Of a DNA stretch of 64,000 nt, positions 26,061 to 36,372 are shown in pieces. Source of the DNA: Polynucleobacter cosmopolitanus (GTDB lineage Bacteria; Pseudomonadota; Gammaproteobacteria; Burkholderiales; Burkholderiaceae); assembly GCF_002224225.1 (NCBI RefSeq), contig NZ_NJGG01000001.1, forward strand, positions 835,374 to 899,373. The letters are read 5' to 3'. Made by a program: the position numbers and the translations under genes. The number at the start of each line of letters is the position of its first letter. The stretch's first letter is position 1. The notes below the pieces were generated by a model that worked only from the letters and a program-made list of their open reading frames with translations, was not told the origin of the DNA and did not search any database.

Positions 26061-28310
26061 ATGAAATTTCGTTTTCCTGTGGTCATCATTGATGAGGATT
26101 TCCGTACTGAAAATATTTCAGGTTCGGGTGCGCGCGCCCTGGCTGAAGCGATTGAAAAAGAAGGCATGGAAGTTCTGGGCTTGACCAGTTACGGAGATCT
26201 AACTTCTTTTGCTCAACAGGCGGCTAGAGCTTCATGCTTCATTTTATCGATTGACGACGAAGAGTTCGGCGCTGGATCACCTGCTGAAATCGATACGGCA
26301 CTTCAAGGTTTAAGAGCTTTTGTTGCAGAGGTCCGTAAACGTAACGAAGAAATCCCAATTTTCTTGTACGGTGAAACGAGAACTTCAAGACATATTCCTA
26401 ATGATGTGTTGCGCGAATTACATGGCTTTATTCATATGAATGAAGATACGCCAGAATTCGTAGCACGCACGATTATTCGTGAATCAAAAGTTTATTTGGA
26501 CGCCTTAGCGCCACCATTCTTTAAAGCATTGACGCACTATGCTTCTGATGGCTCTTATTCATGGCATTGCCCAGGTCACTCAGGTGGCGTGGCGTTCTTG
26601 AAGAGTCCAGTAGGTCAAATGTTCCATCAATTCTTTGGTGAGAACATGCTGCGTGCAGACGTTTGTAATGCTGTTGATGAATTAGGTCAGTTGCTGGATC
26701 ACACGGGCCCTGTGGCCGCTAGTGAGCGCAATGCTGCGCGTATTTTTAATGCAGACCATTTGTTCTTTGTGACCAACGGTACTTCAACATCAAACAAAAT
26801 CGTTTGGCACTCAACAGTGGCTCCAGGCGACATCGTGATTGTGGATCGCAATTGCCATAAATCAATTTTGCACGCCATCATGATGACAGGTGCTGTGCCT
26901 GTTTTCTTGATGCCAACGCGTAATCACTACGGCATCATTGGTCCGATTCCTAAAGAAGAATTTGACTGGAAGACCATTCAGAAGAAGATTGATAACAATC
27001 CTTTCATTTTGGATAAAAAGGCTAAACCCCGCGTTTTAACAATTACACAAAGTACCTACGATGGTGTTTTGTATAACGTAGAAACAATCAAAGAGATGTT
27101 GGATGGCAAAGTCGATACTTTGCATTTTGATGAGGCATGGTTGCCGCACGCGACTTTCCATGACTTCTACAAAGACATGCACGCGATTGGTAAAGATCGT
27201 CCACGCTCAAAAGAGAGCATGGTTTTCTCTACGCAATCAACGCACAAGTTGTTAGCGGGTCTATCGCAGGCATCGCAAATTTTGGTACAAGACTCAGAGT
27301 CCAATAAGTTGGATAACGATTGCTTTAATGAAGCCTATTTGATGCACACATCCACTAGTCCGCAGTACGCCATCATTGCATCACTTGACGTAGCAGCGGC
27401 GATGATGGAGCCTCCGGGTGGTACAGCTTTGGTTCATGAATCAATCGCCGAGTCTTTGGACTTCCGTCGCGCCATGCGCAAGGTGGATGAGGAGTGGGGC
27501 GCTGACTGGTGGTTCAAAGTTTGGGGCCCAGAGTACCTTGCCGAAGAGGGCATAGGTGAAAGAGATGATTGGGTACTTCAGGCCGATGAGCGTTGGCATG
27601 ATTTTGGCAAGTTGGCTGCGGGCTTCAATATGCTCGATCCAATCAAGGCAACCATCATCACCCCAGGCTTGGAGATGGATGGTAGCTTTGCAGATACCGG
27701 TATTCCAGCCAGCATTGTGACCAAGTATTTATCTGAGCACGGTGTGATTGTTGAGAAGACAGGCCTTTATTCTTTCTTCATCATGTTCACCATCGGTATC
27801 ACGAAGGGCCGTTGGAATACCATGGTCACAACCTTGCAACAATTCAAGGATGACTTCGATAAGAATCAGCCTTTGTGGCGGGTTCTTCCAGAGTTTGTTG
27901 CTAAGTATCCGCGCTACGAGCGCATTGGTTTGAAAGATCTGTGCCAGCAAATCCATCAAGTTTACAAAAAGCACGATGTGGCTCGCATGACCACAGAGAT
28001 GTATTTGTCAGACATGATTCCTGCGATGAAGCCATCTGATGCATGGGCAAAAATGGCGCACCGTGACATTGAGCGTGTGGTCATTGATGACTTAGAGGGC
28101 CGTGTCACAGCGATGTTGGTAACGCCTTACCCACCAGGTATTCCGCTTTTGATTCCAGGTGAGCGTTTCAATAAGCGCATCGTTGATTACTTGCGCTTCA
28201 CTCGAGACTTTAACGAACAGTTCCCTGGCTTTGAAACCGATGTTCACGGTTTGGTCAAAGGTGATTTGAATGGTCGCAAAGAGTATTACGTTGACTGCGT
28301 GAAAGATTGA
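26061..28310 (+). CDS. Orn/Lys/Arg decarboxylase, class I (fold type I)
   Basis: A 749-residue PLP enzyme that decarboxylates a basic amino acid. Residues 1-130 form the flavodoxin-like wing domain. The large domain has SWHCPGHSGG, GENMLRADVCNAVDELGQLLDHTGP and VTNGTSTSNKIV. The PLP lysine is in STQSTHKLLAGLSQAS, preceded by the Asp-containing HFDEAW. Length is closer to E. coli AdiA (756) than CadA (715), but several positions (TNGTSTSNKIV) resemble the lysine enzyme, so the substrate is undecided. No antiporter gene is adjacent, which argues for a polyamine role over acid resistance. A terminator follows. Confidence 0.88.
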   Translation: MKFRFPVVIIDEDFRTENISGSGARALAEAIEKEGMEVLGLTSYGDLTSFAQQAARASCFILSIDDEEFGAGSPAEIDTALQGLRAFVAEVRKRNEEIPIFLYGETRTSRHIPNDVLRELHGFIHMNEDTPEFVARTIIRESKVYLDALAPPFFKALTHYASDGSYSWHCPGHSGGVAFLKSPVGQMFHQFFGENMLRADVCNAVDELGQLLDHTGPVAASERNAARIFNADHLFFVTNGTSTSNKIVWHSTVAPGDIVIVDRNCHKSILHAIMMTGAVPVFLMPTRNHYGIIGPIPKEEFDWKTIQKKIDNNPFILDKKAKPRVLTITQSTYDGVLYNVETIKEMLDGKVDTLHFDEAWLPHATFHDFYKDMHAIGKDRPRSKESMVFSTQSTHKLLAGLSQASQILVQDSESNKLDNDCFNEAYLMHTSTSPQYAIIASLDVAAAMMEPPGGTALVHESIAESLDFRRAMRKVDEEWGADWWFKVWGPEYLAEEGIGERDDWVLQADERWHDFGKLAAGFNMLDPIKATIITPGLEMDGSFADTGIPASIVTKYLSEHGVIVEKTGLYSFFIMFTIGITKGRWNTMVTTLQQFKDDFDKNQPLWRVLPEFVAKYPRYERIGLKDLCQQIHQVYKKHDVARMTTEMYLSDMIPAMKPSDAWAKMAHRDIERVVIDDLEGRVTAMLVTPYPPGIPLLIPGERFNKRIVDYLRFTRDFNEQFPGFETDVHGLVKGDLNGRKEYYVDCVKD

Positions 28311-28347
28311 TTTTGGATTGATTTAAAAACTAATTCTTCTTAGTCAA

Positions 28348-28380
28348 AAAAATGGCTCACTTTTTAGTGAGCCATTTTTA
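28348..28380. terminator. Bidirectional intrinsic terminator between decarboxylase and argH
   Basis: A 13-bp stem (28348-28360 with 28367-28379) has A-rich and T-rich flanks on opposite sides. It lies between two converging genes, 38 bp after the decarboxylase stop and 28 bp from the argH stop, and can end both transcripts. Confidence 0.85.
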
Positions 28381-28407
28381 TTTGGTTTGCAGAAACTCTA
28401 TTACTGC

Positions 28408-29838
28408 TTACTTCATATTTTTGCGATAAGCTGCAATGGCTTTCTTTACCTGCTCTGGAGCAGTGCCGCCCACGTGATTGCGACTGTTGATGGATCCTTC
28501 AAGAGTCAATACTTTGAACGCATCTTCACCGATAAGATCAGCTTTATCTCCAAGGTCACACGCCGCTCTTAAGTCGGCCAAAGATAAGTCTGCTAAGTCG
28601 CAGCCTTTGTTAGAGCATGCCTTCACAGCATGCGCAACAGCTTCATGCGCATCACGGAAAGCCAAACCTTTTTTAACCAAGTAATCGGCTAAATCAGTGG
28701 CAGTTGCAAAACCTTGCAGTGCTGCGGCTCTCATCACATCTGCTTTAACTTGGATATGAGGCACCATGTCAGCAAAAATACGCAAAGTGTCGCGCAATGT
28801 ATCTGCTGAATCGAATAATGGCTCTTTGTCTTCTTGATTGTCTTTGTTGTAGGCCAAAGGTTGGCCTTTCATCAACGTCAACAAAGAAATGAGGTTGCCG
28901 TTCACACGACCGGTTTTGCCTCTTGCCAATTCTGGTACATCCGGATTTTTCTTTTGCGGCATGATCGAGCTGCCTGTGCAAAAACGATCTGGCAGATCTA
29001 CAAAGCCAACTCTTGGGCTCATCCAAATGATCAGCTCTTCTGATAAACGTGAGATGTGCGTCATCACCAATGATGCTGTGGCACAAAACTCAATCGCAAA
29101 GTCTCTATCTGAAACTGCATCTAAGGAGTTCTGGCAAACACCATCAAAACCCAAGGTCTTAGCAACACGTTCACGATCAATCGGATAGCTCGTGCCGGCA
29201 AGAGCTGCAGCACCAAGAGGTAAACGATTGACGCGCTTGCGGCAATCAGCCAAACGCTCAGCATCACGCGCAAACATTTCCGCGTAGGCCATCACATGGT
29301 GACCAAAGGTGATCGGTTGGGCTACTTGTAAATGAGTGAAGCCAGGCATGATCGTTTCAGCATGCTTCTCAGCTAGACCAAGTAAACCTGAACGCAGGGC
29401 AGTGAGCTCTGCCTGAATCTCATCAATGGCACCACGCAACCATAAGCGAATATCTGTTGCCACTTGATCGTTTCTTGAGCGACCCGTGTGAAGACGTTTA
29501 CCAGCATCACCAATGAGTTTGGTCAGGCGTGCTTCGATGTTCAGATGAACGTCTTCAAGAGCGAGTTCCCAAACAAATGAACCTGCTTCGATTTCAGAGC
29601 GTATCTCTGCCATGCCTTTTTGGATCGCGGCGAAATCTTCCGCACTGATGATCTTCTGTGCGGTCAACATTTCGGCGTGAGCCAATGAGCCCTGGATATC
29701 AACCAAGGCCATGCGTTTATCAAAATCAACAGAAGCGGTGTATCGCTGCACGAGTTCCGCCACAGGCTCTGCAAAGCGAGCCGACCATGCTTGGTCTTTG
29801 TTGTCCAAGGAATTCTTGTTTTTATCTAAATCTGCCAT
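28408..29838 (-). CDS. argH: Argininosuccinate lyase ArgH
   Basis: A 476-residue lyase that splits argininosuccinate into arginine and fumarate, the last step of arginine synthesis. The fumarase/aspartase signature [12 protein letters not shown] lies near residue 293. [19 protein letters not shown], with the substrate-binding SRNDQ, is near 118, and [16 protein letters not shown] follows near 165. Length fits (about 457-470). It is divergent from hemC with a 35-bp gap, so the promoters overlap. Confidence 0.96.
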   Translation of the reverse strand: MADLDKNKNSLDNKDQAWSARFAEPVAELVQRYTASVDFDKRMALVDIQGSLAHAEMLTAQKIISAEDFAAIQKGMAEIRSEIEAGSFVWELALEDVHLNIEARLTKLIGDAGKRLHTGRSRNDQVATDIRLWLRGAIDEIQAELTALRSGLLGLAEKHAETIMPGFTHLQVAQPITFGHHVMAYAEMFARDAERLADCRKRVNRLPLGAAALAGTSYPIDRERVAKTLGFDGVCQNSLDAVSDRDFAIEFCATASLVMTHISRLSEELIIWMSPRVGFVDLPDRFCTGSSIMPQKKNPDVPELARGKTGRVNGNLISLLTLMKGQPLAYNKDNQEDKEPLFDSADTLRDTLRIFADMVPHIQVKADVMRAAALQGFATATDLADYLVKKGLAFRDAHEAVAHAVKACSNKGCDLADLSLADLRAACDLGDKADLIGEDAFKVLTLEGSINSRNHVGGTAPEQVKKAIAAYRKNMK

Positions 29839-29879
29839 AAATATAAGTATATTGCCTCAAAGGCCTTATCCTTATGGTT

Positions 29880-30824
29880 ATGACACAAATTTCTTATCCT
29901 AAAAAGCTGGTAATTGCCTCCCGAGAGAGCCGTTTGGCCATGTGGCAGGCTGAATATGTTCGTGATTGCTTGAAAAAGCTCTATCCAGGCTGTGATGTCA
30001 GTATTTTGGGCATGACCACCCGGGGTGATCAAATTTTGGACAGAACCCTCTCCAAGGTTGGTGGTAAAGGGCTTTTTGTCAAAGAATTAGAAGTGGCTTT
30101 GGAGGAAGGGCGGGCAGATTTGGCGGTTCATTCCCTCAAGGATGTACCGATGCAGCTACCGGTTGGTTTTGAATTGTCTTGCATCATGGAGCGTGAAGAT
30201 GCCAGGGATGCTTTTGTTTCGAATGACTATGCAACTTTGGCGGATTTACCCGCTGGGGCCGTTGTAGGAACTGCTAGTTTGCGTCGTGAGGCTTCATTGC
30301 GCTCACGCTATCCCCATCTGAATATCCAGCCTCTACGAGGCAATTTGGACACTCGTTTGGGTAAATTAGACAAAGGCGAGTACGCCGCCATTATTTTGGC
30401 AGCTGCTGGTCTTAAGCGTTTGGGGATGGCTCAACGTATCCGCAGCTTATTGGCTCCCGAAGACAGTTTGCCAGCTGCTGGCCAAGGTGCTTTGGGTATT
30501 GAAATCAGAGCGGGAAGACCTGATCTGAAGGATTGGCTAGCTCCTTTGAATCATGCTCCTTCAGCGATGGCGGTGACAGCAGAAAGAGCTGTTTCTAGAG
30601 CGCTTGGTGGTTCTTGCGATGTTCCCTTGGCGGCTTATGCCATTTGGGAAGGTTCAGATTCTTTGTATCTTCGTTCCTTTGTGGCCAGCACGGATGGGCA
30701 AAGTATTTGCCGATCTGAAAAGAAGTTATCGGTTGCCAGCATGGACCATGCAGACAGGATGGGTTTACAAGTCGCTGATGAGTTGATTGCTCAGGGCGCT
30801 AAAGATTTATTACCTCCAAGATAA
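29880..30824 (+). CDS. hemC: Porphobilinogen deaminase (hydroxymethylbilane synthase)
   Basis: A 314-residue enzyme that joins four porphobilinogen units into hydroxymethylbilane for haem. Motifs: [18 protein letters not shown], the catalytic Asp in [30 protein letters not shown], and the dipyrromethane-binding Cys in [14 protein letters not shown]. The ATG at 29880 is taken; another in-frame ATG lies two codons upstream. It is the first gene of a hemC-hemD-hemX-hemY operon that starts 35 bp from the divergent argH. Confidence 0.95.
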   Translation: MTQISYPKKLVIASRESRLAMWQAEYVRDCLKKLYPGCDVSILGMTTRGDQILDRTLSKVGGKGLFVKELEVALEEGRADLAVHSLKDVPMQLPVGFELSCIMEREDARDAFVSNDYATLADLPAGAVVGTASLRREASLRSRYPHLNIQPLRGNLDTRLGKLDKGEYAAIILAAAGLKRLGMAQRIRSLLAPEDSLPAAGQGALGIEIRAGRPDLKDWLAPLNHAPSAMAVTAERAVSRALGGSCDVPLAAYAIWEGSDSLYLRSFVASTDGQSICRSEKKLSVASMDHADRMGLQVADELIAQGAKDLLPPR

Positions 30825-30839
30825 TCCAGGTTAAAACTC

Positions 30840-31640
30840 ATGCCCACCATTGTTCTGACTCGCCCACTAGGACAGTCTCTAAGATTGGGAGAGTTATTAC
30901 ATCGGAAGTTTCCGATGCTCGAACAAATTCAATTGCCTTTGTTATCGATTGTGCCCAATGAAAACCCTGTAGATGCCAAGCGTTTAAAAGAACTGTTGCT
31001 GACAACTGATTTGGCAGTTTTTGTGAGCCCTAATGCCATTGAGTGTTCAATGCGTTTGTTACAGGAGGAGTGGCCAAAAAATATTCCAGTAGCAGTGGTG
31101 GGGGGCGGTAGCTTAGAGACATTGAGTCATCATGGCATCACTGCTCAGCATGACTACACCATCTACTCACCCAGTAATCCAAGCGAATGGGATTCAGAGG
31201 GGTTGTGGAAGATTTTGAATCAATCCCAAGCGTCTTGGGCGGGTAAGAAAATTCTCTTTTTAAAAGGCATGGGTGGAAGAGCTTGGCTTGGTGAGCAATT
31301 TTTATTGCAAGGGGCTGAAATACACTCAGTGTTGACTTATAAAAGAGTTCCCTTGGTTGATGATTCTCCAGCATGGCTTGGTTTGAAAAAATCTATCCCG
31401 AGTGATTCTATTTGCCTGATGACTTCTTCTGAGGCGGCAAGACACTTTGCTCAATTTTTAAAAGAAAATTCATCATGGGCAATGTCTTGGTTAAATGAAG
31501 CTATGATGTTGTGTACGCATGAGCGAATCACTCAGGTATGTACTGAACTTGGATTTAAAAATATCGATCAGTGCGCTCCAGGCGATGATCAATTGCTTGT
31601 CAAAATTGATCAGTGGTACGTCAATAAAATTAGGAATTGA
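30840..31640 (+). CDS. hemD: Uroporphyrinogen-III synthase
   Basis: A 266-residue protein of the poorly conserved HemD family, which closes hydroxymethylbilane with inversion of ring D. Recognisable parts are the N-terminal IVLTRPLGQSLRLGELL, LAVFVSPNAIECSMRLL, ILFLKGMGGRAWLGEQFLLQGAEIHSVLTYKRVP and CLMTSSEAARHFAQFL. Position between hemC and hemX supports the call. Its stop is one base before the hemX start. Confidence 0.9.
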   Translation: MPTIVLTRPLGQSLRLGELLHRKFPMLEQIQLPLLSIVPNENPVDAKRLKELLLTTDLAVFVSPNAIECSMRLLQEEWPKNIPVAVVGGGSLETLSHHGITAQHDYTIYSPSNPSEWDSEGLWKILNQSQASWAGKKILFLKGMGGRAWLGEQFLLQGAEIHSVLTYKRVPLVDDSPAWLGLKKSIPSDSICLMTSSEAARHFAQFLKENSSWAMSWLNEAMMLCTHERITQVCTELGFKNIDQCAPGDDQLLVKIDQWYVNKIRN

Positions 31641-31641
31641 A

Positions 31642-32349
31642 ATGGCTACAGATCTTGATCAAGTAAACACCAAAACTGCTAAACAAGTGCAGTCAGAAGC
31701 TTTAGGTAAGGGCTTGTGGAGAGCTTTATGGATTGCCATTGCTGTTTGCCTTCTTTGGTTGGTGATCGAAGGGGGTTTTCGTCTTTACCATCGCCCAGCT
31801 CAACTTGATGCCAGAGTTGTCGAATTAGAAACTCAATTGAGCAAAGTATTGACTCACGAAGCTGAAATCAATTTGGCCTTAAAAAGCTCTTTGGAAAATC
31901 AAAAAAATCTTGCGCCTGTTGCCAATCGACTGAATCAATTATTAACTCAGGTAGCACAGTTGCCTATGAACGCTCTTCCAGTGACAGGGGCTCCAACGGT
32001 TGCAAGTCATGCAGGTGCCCAAACGGTTATTCAAAAAGTAATGGCGGCAATTCAGAGTTTGGGTGATCAGTTGATGCGCATTCAGGTCGTGGGTGATGTC
32101 AAGGATGTGGCGATGACCCCAGCGGCCCAAGATTTGATTCGTCAGCAATTAAGGTTGCATTTTTTAAGCGCAAGGCTTGCCTGGTTATCTCAATTGCCGC
32201 AGGCCAGTAGAGATGATTTGATGCAAGCAGAGCAGTTGATTGCAAAACATTTTCAAGCACAAGCAAGCTCAGTCGTGCAGATTCAAAAAAACATCAGCGA
32301 GCTTCGTGCTGAAGTATCTAAATCAATTCCAGTGAACAAGGGTCAGTGA
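31642..32349 (+). CDS. hemX: HemX, haem operon membrane protein
   Basis: A 235-residue inner-membrane protein. I chose ATG 31642, just after the hemD stop; a longer frame from 31519 lies inside hemD in another frame and looks spurious. One transmembrane helix (residues 29-49, LWIAIAVCLLWLVIEGG) is followed by a coiled-coil periplasmic domain (ARVVELETQLSKVLTHEAEINLALK) and more helices. Proteobacterial HemX resembles a uroporphyrinogen methyltransferase only by old annotation; its role is unclear, perhaps assisting haem synthesis. It overlaps hemY by one base. Confidence 0.87.
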   Translation: MATDLDQVNTKTAKQVQSEALGKGLWRALWIAIAVCLLWLVIEGGFRLYHRPAQLDARVVELETQLSKVLTHEAEINLALKSSLENQKNLAPVANRLNQLLTQVAQLPMNALPVTGAPTVASHAGAQTVIQKVMAAIQSLGDQLMRIQVVGDVKDVAMTPAAQDLIRQQLRLHFLSARLAWLSQLPQASRDDLMQAEQLIAKHFQAQASSVVQIQKNISELRAEVSKSIPVNKGQ

Positions 32350-33545
32350 TGATGCGCGGCGCATTGTGGTTGGCTTTCTTATTTGCAGCAGCAGTCTTGC
32401 TGGCTTTGTTTGCCAGTGGTAACGCTGGTCATATCACCATTTACTTCCCACCCTATCGCTTGGATACCAGTCTTAATCTTTTCATTGTGGTGATTTTAGG
32501 AGTCTTGATTGTCGGATTTTTAGCTTGGCGAACTTTTGCCGCGGTGTTGGATTTGCCAAAGCAAGCCGCCTTGTATCGACGTAAGCAGCGTGAGGCTCGT
32601 GCGATTGTTTTGCTGTCTGAGGCAGTTGAAGATATTTTTGCGGGGCGCTTTTCAAAAGCTTTAAAAGCAGCAGAAGCAGCCAGCGTTAATCAAGCATTAT
32701 CAGAAACGGCTGCTTTGTTAGCAGCCAGGGCAGCGCACCGATTGAACCGCTATGATTTGAGAGATCAATGGTTATCAAAAATACAGTCGGCCAATAAGCA
32801 GCAAGCTCGCCTCGTGGCCACGGCTGATATGCAGATGGATTCAAATGATCCAGCTGGTGCGCTTGACACCATTGAGCAATTACAAAAGGGTGGCGCGAGA
32901 CAGTTGTTTGTTCAGCGCATTGCACTCAAAGCCAATCAGCAACTCAAGCGTTGGGATGAGGTCTTAAAATTAAGTCATAGCTTGAGTAAGCGTGATGCCA
33001 TTCATCCGGTACTGGCTCAAAAAACAGTGCAAGAGGCTGTTGCTAAGCTAGTTCAAGAAAAATCAACCGACCATCAAGCACTTTTAGCTATTTGGAAGAA
33101 TTTGCCAAAGGCTGATCGAAAGGTCTCTAGGGTTGCTTTGGTGATGGCCAAAGGTTTGTTGGCGGTTGGTCAGCAAGATATTGCTCGTGGGTTCATTGAA
33201 GAATCTTTGGATGAGCAATGGGATGAGTCATTGATTGCCATTTATCCAGATTGCTTGCCATCAGGATCGACCACTTTGAGCTTGGTTCAGAAGATTGAAG
33301 CTTGGATGATGAAATACCCCAGTGAACCATCTCTTTCTTTGGCCTTGGCCAAAGTTTGTTTGGCTCAAAAGTTATGGGGCAAAGCTAAATCAAGTTTGCA
33401 AGGCGTGATCAAAGATCCAAAAACAAAACCTTTGATAAAGGCCAGTGCGCACATGAATATGGCCAAATTGCATGAAGCTTTGGAAGAGCCTCTTGAAGCT
33501 GCGACTCACTATCAGCTAGCTGCTCAGATATATTCAGTTAACTAA
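32349..33545 (+). CDS. hemY: HemY, haem biosynthesis TPR membrane protein
   Basis: About 398 residues from the ATG that overlaps the hemX stop (TGATG); a GTG three bases earlier is less likely. Two N-terminal membrane helices (residues 3-20 and 38-60) with the NAGHITIYFPPYRLDTSLN turn between them match the HemY_N domain. The rest is a TPR-like helical repeat region (SKALKAAEAASVNQA; DPAGALDTIEQLQKGG; WGKAKSSLQGVIKDP). It is unrelated to Bacillus HemY oxidase. It probably organises late haem synthesis at the inner membrane. It is the last gene of the operon. Confidence 0.9.
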   Translation: MMRGALWLAFLFAAAVLLALFASGNAGHITIYFPPYRLDTSLNLFIVVILGVLIVGFLAWRTFAAVLDLPKQAALYRRKQREARAIVLLSEAVEDIFAGRFSKALKAAEAASVNQALSETAALLAARAAHRLNRYDLRDQWLSKIQSANKQQARLVATADMQMDSNDPAGALDTIEQLQKGGARQLFVQRIALKANQQLKRWDEVLKLSHSLSKRDAIHPVLAQKTVQEAVAKLVQEKSTDHQALLAIWKNLPKADRKVSRVALVMAKGLLAVGQQDIARGFIEESLDEQWDESLIAIYPDCLPSGSTTLSLVQKIEAWMMKYPSEPSLSLALAKVCLAQKLWGKAKSSLQGVIKDPKTKPLIKASAHMNMAKLHEALEEPLEAATHYQLAAQIYSVN

Positions 33546-33548
33546 GGC

Positions 33549-33575
33549 AATCTAGCTGAGTAGTCTGGCTAGATT
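33549..33575. terminator. Weak hairpin between hemY and aldehyde dehydrogenase
   Basis: Eight-bp arms (33549-33556 with 33568-33575) flank an 11-nt loop between converging genes. The flanks are AT-rich but lack a clean T run, so termination is probable, not certain. Confidence 0.5.
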
Positions 33576-33577
33576 AA

Positions 33578-34969
33578 TTATCTAAGCCAGCGCAATAATC
33601 GTTCAGTGGTTTTATTGTAAGGGGGGTGGGCTAATTTGCTACCCATCCAAGCTTTAATGCCGAGCAAGCCACGAACCTGAAGGATTGGTTTGAGGTGGCT
33701 GAACGTATCAAAGCCAGCTTGACCGTGATAAGCACCCATTCCACTAGCACCAATACCACCAAAAGGTATTTGTTCAATTCCAGCTTGTATGAGTGTGTCA
33801 TTGGCAGTCACGCTGCCTGAATGAGTTTTTGAGATTAAATGCCTCAATGCTTTTTTATCTTTACCAAACCAATAGATGCTCAATGGGCGATCTTTTGAAT
33901 TGATGAATTCAATCGCGTCTTCTTGGGATGACACGCCGATGATTGGCAAGATAGGACCAAAAATTTCTTCTTGCATCACCAGGCTGTGAGGTGTAACTTG
34001 AGTCAGTATCAATGGGGTGAAAGGATGATTTTCTGACTCAGGAAGAAGAGGGGTGACTCGGGCGCCTTTACTTCTGGCATCAGAAACCAGTTGTTGCCAA
34101 CGCGATAGTTGTTCTTGATCGATTGAATGAGTCAGCTCGGATGGATCTTTGAATAAGCTCCCAGCAGCTTGAACTAAGGCATCCTTTAGTTCTGGAATTA
34201 ACTCATGCTTGATCAAAATGTAATCGGGAGCAACACAGGTTTGTCCGCCATTGATCAATTTACCAAAAATGATTCTTGTGGCGGCATCTTCTAAGTTGGC
34301 ATCATCATTGATGACCACTGGTGATTTGCCACCCAGTTCCAGAGTCAGCGGTGTGAGGTTGTCTGCTGCTGCTCTCATCACTCGCTTACCAGTGGCAGTT
34401 GAGCCTGTGAAAAACAAATGATCAAAGGCTAATTCTGAAAAGTCACGAGCAACATCTTCTCCACCTGTTGTGACGCAAAGTTCTAGGGGGTGAAAGAATT
34501 CTCCGATGATGGTGGCGAGATAGCCGGATGTCCTAGGGGAGCGCTCTGAAAGCTTTAGCCAAACTCTGTTACCAGCTGCTATGGCTGAGATGGCAGGAAT
34601 CAAAGCCAGTTGAATCGGGTAATTCCAAGGGCTGATGATGCCAACCACTCCTTTGGGCTGGGCTTGAATCCAGGCTTTTGATGGTTTTAGGTGCATTGGC
34701 ATAGAAATGTCGCGCATTTTCATCCAAGACTTGAGATGTTTGATCGCGTATTTCGCTGCCTGACGCACCATGGCCAATTCAGTTAAGCGCGTTTCAACTG
34801 AGTGGCGATTGCCAAAGTCAGCATGAACCACTTTGCACAAGTTGTCTTCATATTTATCAATCATTGCCACCACGCGCTCAATTCTTTCTTTGCGTTCAGC
34901 AAAGCTGGGTGATGGTTCATGCGCAAAGGCTTGCTGCAAATCTTCAAGTTGTAATTGGAGGGCGTTCAT
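33578..34969 (-). CDS. Aldehyde dehydrogenase, coniferyl-aldehyde type
   Basis: A 463-residue NAD(P)-dependent aldehyde dehydrogenase. The cofactor loop region is GVVGIISPWNYPIQLALIPAISAIAAGNRVWLKLSERSP near residue 110. FFTGSTATGKRVM precedes the catalytic Glu in LTLELGGKSP, and the catalytic Cys is in NGGQTCVAPDYIL near residue 243. The short N-terminus, VAPDY after the Cys, and the C-terminal PYNKTTERLLRWL tail match the CalB-like group, which acts on coniferyl or fatty aldehydes; the real substrate is unknown. It may end with a membrane-active helix. It converges with hemY. Confidence 0.85.
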   Translation of the reverse strand: MNALQLQLEDLQQAFAHEPSPSFAERKERIERVVAMIDKYEDNLCKVVHADFGNRHSVETRLTELAMVRQAAKYAIKHLKSWMKMRDISMPMHLKPSKAWIQAQPKGVVGIISPWNYPIQLALIPAISAIAAGNRVWLKLSERSPRTSGYLATIIGEFFHPLELCVTTGGEDVARDFSELAFDHLFFTGSTATGKRVMRAAADNLTPLTLELGGKSPVVINDDANLEDAATRIIFGKLINGGQTCVAPDYILIKHELIPELKDALVQAAGSLFKDPSELTHSIDQEQLSRWQQLVSDARSKGARVTPLLPESENHPFTPLILTQVTPHSLVMQEEIFGPILPIIGVSSQEDAIEFINSKDRPLSIYWFGKDKKALRHLISKTHSGSVTANDTLIQAGIEQIPFGGIGASGMGAYHGQAGFDTFSHLKPILQVRGLLGIKAWMGSKLAHPPYNKTTERLLRWLR

Positions 34970-35126
34970 TTGGTAGTGGAGAAAAGTGAATAGCAGAAGT
35001 ATATGGGGAATTGCTGGAACAAAGAATCAGGGATTTGACTAATACGGGCTAGCTGAATGCCCTTGCTCTAAGCAGATTAATGCTCAGAGGATTAAGATGA
35101 CATCATTGATATAGGGGATGAGCATC

Positions 35127-35657
35127 ATGAATCAACAAGCGACATTGGGTGGTGGGTGTTTTTGGTGTCTGGAAGCCGTTTATCAACATGTGAAGGGGGT
35201 ACATCGTGTTGAGTCTGGTTATGCCGGTGGTAAGGCTTCTGATGCCAACTACGATGCTGTCTGCAGTGGAAGAACCGATCATGCAGAAGTGGTTCGTTTG
35301 GAATTTGATTCTTCTGTGATCAGTTTCAAGCAATTGCTGGAGATTTTTTATGCTATTCATGATCCAACGACGCTTAATCGCCAGGGTAATGATGTGGGCT
35401 CACAATATCGCTCAGTGATTTTTACTCATGATGAGAGTCAAAAGACCGCTGCTATGGAATTGGTCAAGCAATTAGATGAATCTGGAATTTTTGGCAATAA
35501 GATTGTCACTGAAATTTCAGATTTGCCAAACTACTATCCGGCGGAAGAGTATCACCAGAATTATTTCAACTTACATCCTGATCAGGGTTATTGCGCTTTT
35601 GTGGTCAGCCCTAAAGTGTCTAAATTCAGAGATCAATTCAAAGATCTTTTGATGTAA
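35127..35657 (+). CDS. msrA: Peptide methionine-S-sulfoxide reductase MsrA
   Basis: A 176-residue enzyme that repairs oxidised methionine. The catalytic motif GGGCFWCLEAVY lies at the start; GYAGGKASDANYDAVCSGRTDHAEVVRLEFD and DPTTLNRQGNDVGSQYRS follow. NYYPAEEYHQNYF carries the conserved YHQ. I chose ATG 35127 because the ribosome site (agggg, 35113-35117) is too close to the upstream ATG at 35118. The C-terminal region has few cysteines, so recycling may use external thioredoxin directly. Confidence 0.95.
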   Translation: MNQQATLGGGCFWCLEAVYQHVKGVHRVESGYAGGKASDANYDAVCSGRTDHAEVVRLEFDSSVISFKQLLEIFYAIHDPTTLNRQGNDVGSQYRSVIFTHDESQKTAAMELVKQLDESGIFGNKIVTEISDLPNYYPAEEYHQNYFNLHPDQGYCAFVVSPKVSKFRDQFKDLLM

Positions 35658-35671
35658 ATCAACTGAAGTGA

Positions 35672-36307
35672 TTACGGAGCAAGACGATCAATTTTCCAGA
35701 CGTTTTGCTCAAGTGTGTAACGAATTCTGTCATGTAAGCGTGAAGGTCTGCCTTGCCAAAACTCTGCAGCCTCAGGCTTGACCCGAAAGCCTCCCCAGTG
35801 TGGTGGGCGAGGTGGATTAAGAGCAAACTTAAGAGCGTACTCTGCCGCTTTGGCAACCAATTCACCTCTTCCAGAAATCACTTTGCTTTGTGGTGAAGCC
35901 CAGGCGCCAATTCTTGAGTCCAATGGTCTTGAGTGAAAGTACTCATCACTTTCTTTTTCAGAAATCTTTTCAACGCTGCCTTCAATTCGAATCTGTCTTT
36001 CTAGCTCTGGCCAAAAGAACAAAAGGGCTGCGTGAGGATTAGCCAATAAAGCTTGGCCTTTGCGACTCTCATAATTGGTGAAAAAAACAAAGCCTTCTTG
36101 AGTCACTTCTTTGATTAAAACCACGCGCGCACTGGGTTTGCCATTTTCATCAACCGATGCTACTGTCATAGCATTGGGTTCAGGTAATTCTGCATGTTGA
36201 GCTTGATCAAACCAAATCTTGAATTGATCAACGGGGTTGGCTTGAACATCCTCTTCAGAGAGGCTGCCTTTCATGTAGGATTTTCTGAGATCAGCTAGCT
36301 TTGTCAT
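35672..36307 (-). CDS. pdxH: Pyridoxamine 5'-phosphate oxidase PdxH
   Basis: A 211-residue FMN enzyme that makes PLP from PNP or PMP. Typical blocks are [55 protein letters not shown] and [16 protein letters not shown] near residue 75. The C-terminal [27 protein letters not shown] and ending RLAP are also typical. The start is ATG at 36307; a longer frame reaching 36409 would run through the divergent promoter. PLP produced here serves the nearby decarboxylase among many others. Confidence 0.95.
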   Translation of the reverse strand: MTKLADLRKSYMKGSLSEEDVQANPVDQFKIWFDQAQHAELPEPNAMTVASVDENGKPSARVVLIKEVTQEGFVFFTNYESRKGQALLANPHAALLFFWPELERQIRIEGSVEKISEKESDEYFHSRPLDSRIGAWASPQSKVISGRGELVAKAAEYALKFALNPPRPPHWGGFRVKPEAAEFWQGRPSRLHDRIRYTLEQNVWKIDRLAP

Positions 36308-36372
36308 AACAGAAGTATATATAGTCTTGAGTGGCTCTGCTTGATTAGCTTTGAATAAAAAGGAATCGATTG

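Noticed and set aside
31519-31641. Longer hemX start inside hemD
   Set aside because: The segment overlaps hemD in another frame and lacks HemX-like sequence; ATG 31642 follows the hemD stop directly.
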